Origin: Gammaproteobacteria bacterium
GTDB lineage: Bacteria; Pseudomonadota; Gammaproteobacteria; SZUA-229
NCBI GenBank assembly: GCA_015488295.1
Contig: WFOC01000070.1
Span: forward strand, 1 to 45,657
Reading direction: 5' to 3'
DNA length: 45,657 nt
The notes below the pieces were generated by a model that saw nothing but the letters and a program-made list of their open reading frames with translations, made no database searches and had not been told where the DNA came from. Positions 1 to 9,000 of the stretch are shown here, one piece after another. The position numbers and the translations under genes are program-made. The number at the start of each line of letters is the position of its first letter. Position 1 is the first letter of the stretch.

Positions 1-162
1 CTGCCTTTAACTTTAAAAAGTGGATGAGGGAGGTTATTTTTTGGCTGAAAAAATTACAACAAATAAAAATGGTGTTGAAAAACATCTTTTTTAGAGTCGA
101 TATGACGTTGGCTTAAATACCTCAAATGTATATTTCAGGTTCGACTAATTATTTGCCCGGAA

Positions 163-411
163 TCACGCCGCAGACAGGCTGATCAAAAAATAAAGCTGCT
201 CATCGACCTCGCCCTGATCCACCAGTTGCAAATCACGCTGCTGGCAAAACGCTGGAACATCCGTCTGCAACGCCTGCTTGCCGGACACCACCAGCAATGT
301 CTGCCCCGGCAGCAGCACTTCCAGCGCATCACTCAAACGAGAAGCCGGAGCAGCACAGTCAATACCGGATATATCAACAAAAAGATTGCAGGGGATGGAA
401 TCAATGCTCAT
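163..411 (-). CDS. TusA-like small protein with altered CPxP motif
   Basis: The 82-residue product matches the TusA/SirA sulfur-carrier fold in length and pattern: a GIDC turn near residue 16, a helix, then a PGQTLLVV strand and the VPAFCQQRDLQL helix followed by a final strand. TusA proteins carry sulfur on the Cys of a CPxP motif. Here the motif reads C-A-A-P, so the Cys is present but the first Pro is lost. It may be a divergent sulfur carrier or a member with another job. It stands alone downstream of folK, with a palindromic repeat between them. The family is likely; the function is uncertain. Confidence 0.6.
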   Translation of the reverse strand: MSIDSIPCNLFVDISGIDCAAPASRLSDALEVLLPGQTLLVVSGKQALQTDVPAFCQQRDLQLVDQGEVDEQLYFLISLSAA

Positions 412-487
412 AGTTTCATTAATATGTATTCAAGTCTGGCAGGATAGTTTATGCCAAATGCTGCATGCTTGCTATTGGGTCAAAGGT

Positions 488-580
488 GAAGTTAGCAGTC
501 GTCAGTTAAAAACAAAAGCGATTAGAAATCATAGCCTGCCGCGCAAAAAACAATGTGTTGCTTTTACTGCAAACTTCCCT
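488..580. repeat. Palindromic intergenic repeat, copy 1
   Basis: The left arm (488-519, beginning GAAGTTAGCAGT and ending AAAAACAAAAG) and the right arm (556-579, TTGCTTTTACTGCAAACTTC) are imperfect inverted complements. The same arms recur at 1505-1634, so the folK-folB pair is flanked by two copies. It resembles a small non-coding palindromic element. I see no reading frame worth calling inside it. Confidence 0.55.
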
Positions 581-582
581 TC

Positions 583-1071
583 CTACAAAGAAAACTCGAT
601 GGGTTTCAAGCTCTCCCTGTTTTTATCAAAAGCCGCCCACAACTCGGCGTAAGTCCTCGCGACTTCAGGATGTTTCAGCTCAGGCGCAATCTCGGCCAGC
701 GGCCACAGTACAAACGCATTTTTCAGAATTTCACCACGCGGCAACTTCAGACCTTTTTCGTCCAGCATCAGGTCGTCATACAGCAACAGATCCAGATCCA
801 GCGTACGGGATGAAAATTTAGGGCCGCTGCGGTCACGACCATTGGCATCTTCGATGTCGCGTAGAATCTGGTTGGTTTCATGCACCGAAGTATCAACTTC
901 GCAGGCGATCACCATATTGTAAAAAGCGTCACCATCGAAACCCACGGCTTCACTCTCGTACACCGAAGATAGCTGCAACTCACCGAAAGCCCGTTTCAGC
1001 GCGGCAATGCCCGCACGGGTATTTTCCTCACGCCTGATGTTGCTACCCAGACTGATGTAAATCGTCGCCAT
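583..1071 (-). CDS. folK: 2-amino-4-hydroxy-6-hydroxymethyldihydropteridine diphosphokinase (HPPK)
   Basis: HPPK transfers pyrophosphate from ATP to 6-hydroxymethyl-7,8-dihydropterin, the step before dihydropteroate synthase in folate synthesis. The 162-residue protein begins with the family signature (IYISLGSNI) and carries the NGRDRSGPKFSSRTLDLDLL region, which holds the conserved R..R.gpR.LDlDll catalytic and Mg-binding motif near residues 85-105. Length is normal. It lies 14 bases downstream of folB on the same strand, forming a folB-folK operon, as in many proteobacteria. Cytoplasmic. Confidence 0.95.
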   Translation of the reverse strand: MATIYISLGSNIRREENTRAGIAALKRAFGELQLSSVYESEAVGFDGDAFYNMVIACEVDTSVHETNQILRDIEDANGRDRSGPKFSSRTLDLDLLLYDDLMLDEKGLKLPRGEILKNAFVLWPLAEIAPELKHPEVARTYAELWAAFDKNRESLKPIEFSL

Positions 1072-1085
1072 TATTCAGTCAACCA

Positions 1086-1445
1086 TCAACGTTGGCCACG
1101 CTCGATGATGACACCAACCGAACGCGAACCGGTGACTGCGCCCAGCTTGCTGAGCTTCAGCCGGCACCAGGGCACATTAAAGTCATTCAGAATAATCTCG
1201 GCCAGACGCTCGGCCAGCGTCTCGACCAGCTGAAACTGGCTGGCTTCTGTGAACGCAATCAATGACTTGGCAACCGCCTTGTAGTTAACCGCATCCTCGA
1301 TACTTTCTGTCGCGGCCGGCCTGGTATTATCCGCGGCCATCTCGATATCCAGCGCGATGGTCTGCTTCACTTCACGCTCCCAGTCATAAATACCAATAAT
1401 GGTATCGATGCGTAAATCTTCAATAAATACAATATCCTGCGACAT
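1086..1445 (-). CDS. folB: Dihydroneopterin aldolase
   Basis: FolB cleaves 7,8-dihydroneopterin to 6-hydroxymethyl-dihydropterin and glycolaldehyde, making the substrate of FolK. The 119-residue protein has the family features: an early I.DL.i.t.iGiydwEr stretch with the pterin-contacting Glu near residue 23, the VNYKAVAK segment near residue 74, the LVETLAERLA helix, and a C-terminal SVGVIIER strand. Length fits the family. It is the first gene of the folB-folK pair; its promoter should lie in 1446-1504 or in the repeat just upstream. Confidence 0.95.
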   Translation of the reverse strand: MSQDIVFIEDLRIDTIIGIYDWEREVKQTIALDIEMAADNTRPAATESIEDAVNYKAVAKSLIAFTEASQFQLVETLAERLAEIILNDFNVPWCRLKLSKLGAVTGSRSVGVIIERGQR

Positions 1446-1504
1446 ACAACAAGTCTCTGGCCTGAGATAGGAAAAACGGTATTATACATGGCTGCCGACC
1501 ATGA

Positions 1505-1634
1505 AGAGAAGTTAGCAGTTTGTAGTTGGCAGTTATCAGTTAAAAACAAAAGAACCTGAAAGCCCCCGTGATTACAGCATAAGCGTACGCTTTGTTTTTA
1601 CTGCAAACTGATAACTGACAACTGCCAACTTCTC
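1505..1634. repeat. Palindromic intergenic repeat, copy 2
   Basis: A long imperfect inverted repeat. The left arm (about 1505-1552) contains GAAGTTAGCAG, GTTGGCAGTTATCAG and AAAAACAAAAG. The right arm (about 1589-1634) contains TTTGTTTTTACTGCAAACTG and ATAACTGACAACTGCCAACT, its near-complement. The loop is about 36 bases. The arms share sequence with the copy at 488-580. It fills most of the gap between folB and rpmB. I see no coding potential. Confidence 0.65.
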
Positions 1635-1788
1635 CTTCAACGCAATAGTGAAATCTTCCCCTGAAATTACGCACGACAAACACTTGCCAGTGCCTGCTTT
1701 CTCCGTTAGAATTGCCGGCTCAATTTTTCAGAGGTCTCAACGCACACCAGAGGCCTTCAACATATATAGCTGGTTTGGAGTATTTACA

Positions 1789-2025
1789 ATGTCTAGAGTA
1801 TGTCAGGTAACAGGAAAACGTCCAGTTTCTGGTAATAACGTTTCCCATGCTCACAACAAGACTCGCCGTCGTTTCTTGCCTAATTTACACACTCACCGTT
1901 TTTGGGTCGAAAGTGAGAACCGTCACGTGAAACTGCGCGTTACTGCAAACGGCATGCGTATCATCGACAAGAAAGGTATCGACACGGTTTTATCTGAAAT
2001 GCGCGCTCGCGGCGAAAAGGTTTAA
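1789..2025 (+). CDS. rpmB: Large ribosomal subunit protein bL28
   Basis: bL28 is a structural protein of the 50S subunit. The start is placed at ATG 1789, giving 78 residues that begin [12 protein letters not shown], the canonical bL28 N-terminus and length; a longer in-frame opening to 1648 has no family similarity. The conserved [19 protein letters not shown] segment sits at residues 18-36. It is followed 11 bases later by rpmG, the classic rpmBG operon, and a strong terminator closes the unit. Confidence 0.97.
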   Translation: MSRVCQVTGKRPVSGNNVSHAHNKTRRRFLPNLHTHRFWVESENRHVKLRVTANGMRIIDKKGIDTVLSEMRARGEKV

Positions 2026-2036
2026 GGGGAAACATC

Positions 2037-2192
2037 ATGCGTGAAAAAATTAAAATGGTCTCATCTGCGAAAACCGGTCACTTCTACACCACGACCAAAA
2101 ACAAACGCACTATGCCCGAAAAACTGGAAATGAAAAAATTCGATCCAGTCGTACGTAAATACGTCATGTACAAAGAAGCCAAGATCAAATAA
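2037..2192 (+). CDS. rpmG: Large ribosomal subunit protein bL33
   Basis: This 51-residue gene begins [19 protein letters not shown] and ends KEAKIK, matching bL33 of the 50S subunit over its whole length. It contains no cysteines, so it is the zinc-free (C-minus) form. It is preceded by AAGGGGAAAC, a good ribosome-binding site, and sits 11 bases after rpmB. It probably has no promoter of its own. Confidence 0.97.
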   Translation: MREKIKMVSSAKTGHFYTTTKNKRTMPEKLEMKKFDPVVRKYVMYKEAKIK

Positions 2193-2212
2193 TCACGCTT
2201 CTTTTGCAACAT

Positions 2213-2252
2213 AAAAACCCGGCCACGCACTTTGCTTGAGCCGGGTTTTTTA
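2213..2252 (+). terminator. Intrinsic terminator of rpmB-rpmG
   Basis: The left arm AAAACCCGGC and the right arm GCCGGGTTTT form a 10-bp stem around a loop of about 16 bases, followed by a T-rich run. It starts about 20 bases after the rpmG stop. Confidence 0.9.
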
Positions 2253-2355
2253 TTGCCTGCAAGATATGGAAATCCGGATGACTCTCATCAAATTTATACT
2301 TGTTTTAATTTGCTACACTTGGGGTTCACCCCCTCAAATCTAGCGCAGGAAAATT

Positions 2356-3270
2356 ATGGCCACCAAAAAACGCACGAAAAAAGACCTGAAAGAAATTCTT
2401 GCCGATATGTCAGACCCGGAAAAGGTGCTGGCATCACCAAACATAATTTCAGCCGATGAATTACTGGAAGTCAGTTACGAGCTGGGAGAATACCCTTATC
2501 CGACCAAAATCGGCAAAAAAGAATATGAACACGAAAAGCAGTTACTGCAGGCAGAGTTGCTAAAGGTTCAGGTATGGGTAAAAGAAGAACGCAAACGCAT
2601 CGCCGGTTTTTTTGAAGGCCGCGACGCAGCCGGTAAAGGCGGCACCATCAAACGTTTCATGGAACACCTTAACCCACGTTCAGCTCACGTCATCGCACTG
2701 GAAAAACCCAACGAGAAAGAGCTGGGGCAATGGTATTTTCAGCGTTACATTCATCACATGCCAACCAATGGCGAAATCGTGCTGTTCGACCGCTCATGGT
2801 ACAACCGTGCGGGTGTTGAACGGGTGATGCATTTTTGTACGCCGGAAGAGCATCTGGAATTTTTGCGCACCGCACCCGAGCTGGAGCGCATGCTGGTACA
2901 TGCAGGCATGATCATGCGCAAATACTGGTTCTCGGTCAGCCGTCACGAGCAACTGCGCCGTTTTCACTCGCGCTCGCACGACCCGTTAAAACACTGGAAA
3001 CTCAGCCCTATCGATCTCGAATCACTGGATAAATGGGATGACTACACCGAAGCTCGCCGCACCATGTTTTTCCACACCGATACCGCAGACGCACCATGGG
3101 TGGTAGTAAAGTCAGATGATAAAAAACGCGCGCGCATCAACTGCATGCGGCATTTTTTATACAGCCTGGACTACCCGGCAAAAGACCCGACCATCGCATT
3201 CAAACCCGATGAAAAAATCGTCGGCACAGTAGACTCACTGTACCCCAAGAAACTGGCAAAATATGTCTAA
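2356..3270 (+). CDS. ppk2: Polyphosphate kinase 2 (PPK2 family)
   Basis: PPK2 enzymes transfer phosphate between polyphosphate and nucleotides, usually making GTP or ATP from the diphosphate. The 304-residue protein has the family's Walker A-like loop FEGRDAAGKGGTIKRF near residues 88-103, the FDRSWYNRAGVERVM Walker B/lid segment near 144-158, and conserved downstream residues (RKYWFSVS; SPIDLESLDKWDDYT). One-domain length suggests class I. The start at ATG 2356 follows AGGAAAATT. It stands alone, with a convergent dUTPase gene downstream. Cytoplasmic; preference for ADP or GDP cannot be read from sequence. Confidence 0.95.
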   Translation: MATKKRTKKDLKEILADMSDPEKVLASPNIISADELLEVSYELGEYPYPTKIGKKEYEHEKQLLQAELLKVQVWVKEERKRIAGFFEGRDAAGKGGTIKRFMEHLNPRSAHVIALEKPNEKELGQWYFQRYIHHMPTNGEIVLFDRSWYNRAGVERVMHFCTPEEHLEFLRTAPELERMLVHAGMIMRKYWFSVSRHEQLRRFHSRSHDPLKHWKLSPIDLESLDKWDDYTEARRTMFFHTDTADAPWVVVKSDDKKRARINCMRHFLYSLDYPAKDPTIAFKPDEKIVGTVDSLYPKKLAKYV

Positions 3271-3280
3271 ACAGCTTTGC

Positions 3281-3312
3281 TGCAGCTTGCCGCTTATAAA
3301 CGGCAAGCTGCA
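3281..3312. terminator. Strong hairpin between convergent ppk2 and dUTPase genes
   Basis: TGCAGCTTGCCG (3281-3292) and CGGCAAGCTGCA (3301-3312) form a perfect 12-bp stem with an 8-base loop, 10 bases after the ppk2 stop and just beyond the end of the opposing gene. There is no T-run, so it is a terminator-like or transcript-end-stabilising hairpin rather than a classical intrinsic terminator. Confidence 0.5.
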
Positions 3313-3321
3313 AGTGGTTGT

Positions 3322-3933
3322 TTATGCCGCGTAGTTCTGTGACAGCGCTGCGTAAACATCATCCTTAAAAGTCTGGCTGTCGCCATTCAGCTGTTTCATG
3401 ATGTCAGCAAGATGCTCATTATCTTCACGACCATTCCACACTTTATTGTAAGTTCCCTCCTTGTAACCGTTGTCCTGGCGGAACATGTTCAATACATTTT
3501 TACCGACATAAATCTCGTATAACTCATCAAAGGACATGTCCATATACTTCATGATGCCGGCAATAAAGGTAAAGTGCGCGCCCTGGTCAGTCAGAGTCAG
3601 CAGGGCAAGACATTCAATGGTCTTGCGAATATCTTCGGCCTGCATAATGTTTTCAAAATCCTTGGCTATTAACTCCGCCGTATCATCCAGCGACTGGTTT
3701 TGCTCCAGACGGATACTCAGGGCGAAATGCACAATATCCACAATTTCGAGCTTTACCTGCATGGTATCCGGCTCCTGCTTTTTCCACCATTTCCAGCCGT
3801 AGTGTTCCAGCATCTCGGAGGCTTCCATCCAGATTGCGCGATACCACTCATTACCGGCATTGCGCCAGTCGGGATTTACTTTGGAATTCATCGAGTCCTG
3901 TAACTCAAGCATGGTTATTATTTTCTGTTTCAT
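3322..3933 (-). CDS. dUTP diphosphatase, dimeric all-alpha type
   Basis: These enzymes hydrolyse dUTP to dUMP and pyrophosphate, keeping uracil out of DNA and feeding thymidylate synthesis. The 203-residue protein has the metal-binding E..E motif in IWMEASEMLEHYGWKWWKK (about residues 34-52), and the second helix motif EIVDIVHF (about 63-70), with an acidic D in each, as in the MazG-like all-alpha NTPases of the dimeric dUTPase family. It is unrelated to trimeric Dut. It is convergent with ppk2; its promoter lies in 3934-4100. Confidence 0.85.
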   Translation of the reverse strand: MKQKIITMLELQDSMNSKVNPDWRNAGNEWYRAIWMEASEMLEHYGWKWWKKQEPDTMQVKLEIVDIVHFALSIRLEQNQSLDDTAELIAKDFENIMQAEDIRKTIECLALLTLTDQGAHFTFIAGIMKYMDMSFDELYEIYVGKNVLNMFRQDNGYKEGTYNKVWNGREDNEHLADIMKQLNGDSQTFKDDVYAALSQNYAA

Positions 3934-3979
3934 AAAGGCTTCACAATGGCGGAATAACGCACGTTAAAATAGTGCGCCA

Positions 3980-4022
3980 ATACTAAATAGTATGCCCCGG
4001 TGACGCAAACATACTTTAGTAT
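3980..4022. promoter_or_regulatory. Pair of similar palindromes, possible operators
   Basis: ATACTAAATAGTAT (3980-3993) and ATACTTTAGTAT (4011-4022) are both perfect dyads of the ATACT..AGTAT type. Their centres are about 30 bp apart, close to three helical turns. They lie 47-89 bases upstream of the minus-strand dUTPase gene, in the divergent gap with the gene at 4213. Binding by a regulator is inference. Confidence 0.35.
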
Positions 4023-4212
4023 TCAGCCGCAGATTTACAGCATTTTGTAGCAAAATATACCGTTAATCCGAAAAATGCCTCGACTCGCCTCAAACAGCTT
4101 GAACACGGGGTATCAATATGTTTAAAATCAACCAGTTGCTAAATTCAGCCAGACGAATCTGCAACCTAAATTGACCAAACAATAGGGATATCCGAACCAC
4201 AGGCAGCATCCC

Positions 4213-4497
4213 ATGAGCAAACAGCTAAGAGAACTACACGACGCAATCGCCAACTATGCACTGGAGCACAGCGTCGCTGAAATTCCTCAACGTTATTTTG
4301 AAAGAATAGAGAAAACCTGGCATGACATGAACCTGAGTGGTCATGACTGGGACAAGTCCAAAGCCGCAGCGGCACTGCTGTATACCGCTGTTGTCGATGG
4401 CATCGTGCATCAAAGCCAGATGACACCTCAGGGCTACCGCGCTTTAGACTGGGCAGAAGATTTTCAGAAATCATTCGAGACCAGCACATCCGCATAA
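4213..4497 (+). CDS. Conserved-looking small hypothetical protein
   Basis: A 94-residue, mostly helical, soluble protein with no signal peptide or membrane segment. It has an acidic C-terminus and Trp/Tyr-rich middle (RYFERIEKTWHDMN; GHDWDKSKAAAALLYTAVVDG). I do not recognise the family. No strong ribosome-binding site precedes ATG 4213. It is convergent with the CBS-domain gene 38 bases downstream. Amino-acid composition looks like a real protein rather than a shadow, but its function is unknown. Confidence 0.6.
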   Translation: MSKQLRELHDAIANYALEHSVAEIPQRYFERIEKTWHDMNLSGHDWDKSKAAAALLYTAVVDGIVHQSQMTPQGYRALDWAEDFQKSFETSTSA

Positions 4498-4535
4498 TCA
4501 AAACTGCAGGCTTCGGAAGCAGCGACTTCCGGGCC

Positions 4536-5009
4536 TCAGACAGCGGCTTCCTCTGTCTCAAGTTCCATCATCGCTTCTTCTTCTGTTATCTCAACCTGTT
4601 CCAGAAGATTAATCGCGATGTCGATAAAATCACTGTCTGTAATAATGCCAACCAGACGGTTGTGTGACAGGACGGGCAGGCAACCGTATTTATGTGATCG
4701 AATATACCGCGCCGCCTGACGCAAGGAATCGTTCTGATGAATAACACTGACATCGCGCACCATAATATCTGATAGCTTAATGTCTGCATCACCTTCGTGT
4801 GGCGCACTTTTTGTCTGCTGCCTTGATGTCGGTACAGTAGCGGCAAGCACATCACGCTGCGTCACCAGCCCCAGTAAATGCCGGTCATCATCAGTAATGG
4901 GGATATGACGTATATTTCTCTCCGTCATGATTTTCCTCGCATCACTCAACGAGTGTGTCTCACGCAATGTATAAGGCTCCGCCGTCATAAACTCGTCTAT
5001 TGCAATCAT
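4536..5009 (-). CDS. Tandem CBS-domain protein
   Basis: Two CBS domains fill the protein: the first from the start (EFMTAEPYTLRETHSLSDA) to the LLGLVTQRDVL strand, the second from LSDIMVRDVSVIHQND to the RLVGIITDSDFI strand. Such pairs form a Bateman module that usually senses adenine nucleotides. No catalytic or channel domain is attached. The C-terminus is a Glu-rich tail. The start is taken at ATG 5009, preceded by GGAAGATAGAGAG; a GTG at 5036 is possible. A near-consensus FNR/ANR box lies at 5072-5085, so anaerobic control is plausible. Confidence 0.85.
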   Translation of the reverse strand: MIAIDEFMTAEPYTLRETHSLSDARKIMTERNIRHIPITDDDRHLLGLVTQRDVLAATVPTSRQQTKSAPHEGDADIKLSDIMVRDVSVIHQNDSLRQAARYIRSHKYGCLPVLSHNRLVGIITDSDFIDIAINLLEQVEITEEEAMMELETEEAAV

Positions 5010-5071
5010 CTCTCTATCTTCCGCTAATAAAACCACACTCTATAAGTTTGCAGATAGTGAGGATAAAAATG

Positions 5072-5085
5072 TTGACTTGAATCAA
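5072..5085 (-). promoter_or_regulatory. Candidate FNR/ANR box upstream of the CBS-domain gene
   Basis: On the minus strand the site reads TTGATTCAAGTCAA, matching TTGAT-N4-ATCAA at 9 of 10 positions. Its centre is about 42 bases from 5037, which would leave a leader of about 28 bases before ATG 5009, the usual class II activator geometry. The -10 element is weak. Confidence 0.45.
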
Positions 5086-5149
5086 TCAGAAAGAACAAAT
5101 AAAAATAAAGAAAAAACTGTTTTTTGCCTGACATTCTGGCGCAACAGCA

Positions 5150-5983
5150 TTATTTCTCCAGCAGCCGGATACCATCTTTCTCAATACTGATAAGCCGTTG
5201 CTTATACAGGCCGCCGATAGCTTTCTTAAACGCCCCCTTGCTCATGCCAAACAGTTCAGAGATCAGCTTCGGATCGGACTTATCATGTACCGGTGCAAAA
5301 CCATTCTGCCTGTTTAAATAGTTCAGAATAATTTTGGCGTATTTATCACGCGTTTCCTGGCCACCCTGAAGGCTTAAATCAATTTTTCCATCAGGGCGAA
5401 TATGTTTAATAAAGCCCTTTTTATACTGACCAAAACTCAAACGCTGAAACACATCGTTCTTATATAACACACCCCAGTGGCTGTGATTAATAATCGCCTT
5501 GTAACCCAGATCCGTGCTGTTAGCGATAATCAGATCAACCTTCTGCTGCGGCTTGAAGCTATGCGGTTTTTCATCATCGAGGAATTTATCAATTTTTGAC
5601 GAAGCAATGATACGGCCATCAAGCCCGATATAAACATGCACCAGATAAGAATGCCCGACTTCCATCGGCCGGTGCTGCTCGGCAAACGGCACAAACAAAT
5701 CCTTATCCAAGCCCCAGTCCAGAAACGCGCCAACAGATGAAGTGTCGACAACTTTCAGATAAGCAAACTCACCAACCTCGACCTTCGGTGCCTTGTTGGT
5801 CGCCACCGGCCGGCCTTCTGAATCAAGATAAAGAAACACGCCGACCGTGTCACCCACAGCCAGATCCTGCGGCGCGTTTTTATTCGGCAACAACACCTCG
5901 CCAAGGTCTTCGGCATCCAGATAAAAACCAAAATCAACAGCCTTCACTACTTCCAGCTCAACAATGTGCCCGATACTAATCAT
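5150..5983 (-). CDS. cvfB: S1-type RNA-binding protein of the CvfB/YitL family
   Basis: The 277-residue protein has the CvfB order: three S1-like OB domains (about residues 1-62, 68-130 and 145-212), the last ending in GKIDLSLQ, and a C-terminal winged-helix segment (about 222-277; FGMSKGAFKKAIGGLYKQRLI). In staphylococci CvfB affects virulence gene expression; in proteobacteria it is a poorly studied RNA-binding protein. Length and order are normal. It is a single gene with its own promoter region at 5984-6060. Confidence 0.85.
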   Translation of the reverse strand: MISIGHIVELEVVKAVDFGFYLDAEDLGEVLLPNKNAPQDLAVGDTVGVFLYLDSEGRPVATNKAPKVEVGEFAYLKVVDTSSVGAFLDWGLDKDLFVPFAEQHRPMEVGHSYLVHVYIGLDGRIIASSKIDKFLDDEKPHSFKPQQKVDLIIANSTDLGYKAIINHSHWGVLYKNDVFQRLSFGQYKKGFIKHIRPDGKIDLSLQGGQETRDKYAKIILNYLNRQNGFAPVHDKSDPKLISELFGMSKGAFKKAIGGLYKQRLISIEKDGIRLLEK

Positions 5984-6089
5984 TTTTTCTCAACAACCCT
6001 GATTCAATAATCTTGTTCAATATAAGCATTTTACAGCTATCAGAAAACATTATCGTCATCTCATTGCCGCCGGTAAGCAACCTGTAAAA

Positions 6090-9000
6090 TCATGCATCCG
6101 ACAACTCATTCCAGTAAGTTCTCAGCCTTTTCTCTGACACCGGAAACTTTGTTTTAAGCTCCTGCGCAAACAACGAAACCCGGTATTCCTCCAGCATCCA
6201 GCGATAGTGATGCAATTGCGGTGAATCGATATGCTGCTTTTCCAGAGATGCCTGCCGCCTGATGTATTCATCCCATAACCTTGCATACTCGATTCTCAAC
6301 TGACGATCACGCGTTACATTCGTTTTTGATTTTTCGATACGTTTTTTGATCGCCGTCAGATACCGGGGATATTCCCGCAGCCACTCGCTGTCCGTCCGGG
6401 TGATAAAGTTTTCAGGAAAAAGGCTGCCCAACTGCTGCTGAATATCGGCCACCATATCAAGCTGCGACAGCGCCGGACGTTTCATCAGTTTTTTAATGGC
6501 ACGGTATTCATCAAGAATATTGCTCAGCAACAAACACCATTGCTCCACACGATCCAGCAACTGGCTTTTTCCCGCTTCAATCCGTTGATGAAATTCTTTT
6601 TCTGATGAAATGTCTTCATACAAAAATACTTCATCTACCACTTTATCGATGATTTCCTGCTTAAGCGCATCACAACTGCCAAAGTCATTGTACTTTAAAC
6701 ACAGGTTCTGAATATCAGGAATTGAGTGCCGCAGAAACTTCACCTGCTCTTTCAGCGCATTAAAGCAAAACAGCCTTAACGCCTGACGGGTTTCAGCGGT
6801 AGCAACTTTCCGGTTTTCCAGCGCGCGAAGATTTACCTGTCGCCCATCCCGAACCAGAGCCGGGTACGCCTTGAGCATAACGCCATGCAAATGAAGCTCG
6901 ACCGTTTCCGGCATGTCATCCAGCACACCCGGGCCAACGTCATCCTGACCGTAGGCCGCACCCTTATCCACTGCCTGCTCAACAGCGGGCGGCTGATCAG
7001 CCACACCAGACAACCGGGCTTTTATCGCCTGCAGATCACGGTCTTCATCGATAACCCTGCCATCTGCATCAATTACCCTGAAATTCATCCGCAGATGTGC
7101 GCTGATATTCTGCACGTTCCAGGCATCATAGGGAATCTGCACGCCAGTCATTTTTTTAAGCTGCCTGGCCAGCACCGTACATAACGCCGTATCCGAAGGC
7201 TCCAGCGCCTGCACGCAGGCTTCTGCAAAATTCGGCGCGGGCACAAAATTCTTTCTCAACTGTTTAGGCAGGGATTTAATCAGCGCAACTATTTTTTCCT
7301 GAAGCAGACCCGGGATCAGCCACTCACAACGTTGCGGGTTAATGGCATGGATCGCCGCGACGGGCGTTATCAGCGTCACACCATCACAATGATTACCGGG
7401 GTCAAAATGATAAGCCACAGGAAACAGTGATCCATTCATCGCCAGAGTATCAGGAAACAACGCATCAGAAACCAGCGTGGCTTCATCACGCATCAGATCC
7501 TCAGCACTTAAAAACAGAGGTTTTGCCTGCCCCGGATTATGGCGCAGCCATTTATCCAGTGATGCACCACTGCATATATTATCCGGCAGATGCCTGTCAT
7601 AAAAATCATACAGGATGTCTTCATCAACAATAATGTCACGACGACGGGATTTAGCTTCCAGCGATTCAAGCTCTTCAACAAGCTTCTGATTATGCAGATA
7701 AAATTTCGCACGACTTTCAAAGTCACCAGCGATCAACGCACAGCGAATAAAAACCTCTTTCGCCTCAGCAGGATTAATTCTTCCGTAACTGACTTTTTTA
7801 TCTGCGTGCAGAATCAGGCCGTATAACGATGCCTGTTCTAGTGCGACTACCTGCGAGCGCTTTTTCTCCCAGTGCGGATTGCTGTAATGATACTTAAGCA
7901 GGTGCTTTGCTTTCTCTTCGATCCACGCCGGGTCGATCCGGGCATTGATGCGCGCATAAACCTGCGAGGTTTCAACAATCTCGGCAGACATCATCCATTT
8001 GGGCGGCGCTTTAAACAAGGCTGAACCGGGGAAAATATAAAACTTTTTATTCCGTGCCCCGATAAATTCTCGGCCTTCATTTTTATAGCCGATATTGGCC
8101 AGCAACCCGATAAGCAGCGAACGGTGTATTGCATCATAATCAGCTGCACAGCTATTCAATGATATCTTCAGGTTCGACAACATGCGTTTTATCTGGTTAA
8201 AAGTATCAATCCATTCACGCATTCGCATCCATGAAATAAAATTCTTTTTACACCACTTGCGCAACTGGTTGCCGGACAGCTCTTTTTTTTCAGCATGATA
8301 CGCGTCCCACAGATTGATATAAAAAATAAAATCAGAAACCTTGTCTTTAAATGCAGCATGTTTTTCATCGGCAGCCTGCTGTTTGTCCAGTGGACGCTCA
8401 CGCGGATCCTGGGTAGCGAGCGCAGAAACAATAATCAGCACTTCTCTTAATGCGTTTTCATTTTTTGCCTGCAACAATATACGCGCCAGCCTGGGATCAA
8501 TGGGAAAATGTGCGAGGTGCTTGCCTGTCTTCGTTATCCGGTTGCCGGCATCGATGGCTCCCAGTTCAAACAACAGTTTATAACCATCATTAACCAGCCG
8601 ATCTTCCGGCGGCTCAACAAAAGGAAAATCATCGATATGCCCCAGCCTCATATTTTCCATCTGCAAAATAACCGCGGCAAGATTGGTGCGCTGAATTTCA
8701 GGCTCAGTAAACGCCTTACGCTGCTCAAAATCTTCTTCATCATACAGACGAATACAGATGCCGGAAGAAACACGCCCGCAACGTCCCTTGCGCTGGTTAG
8801 CCGATGCCTGTGAAATTTTTTCAACCGGCAAGCGCTGGATTTTGCTGCGCCATGAATAACGCGAAATACGCGCCACGCCCGAGTCGATAACATATTTAAT
8901 GCCCGGCACGGTCAGGGATGTTTCGGCAACATTTGTTGCCAATATAATACGGCGTTTATTCGACGGATGAAAAATACGATTCTGTTCTGTACTGGACAAA

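Noticed and set aside
1-162. Possible promoter or gene end at the window edge
   Set aside because: AT-rich sequence with no convincing frame, -35/-10 pair or hairpin.
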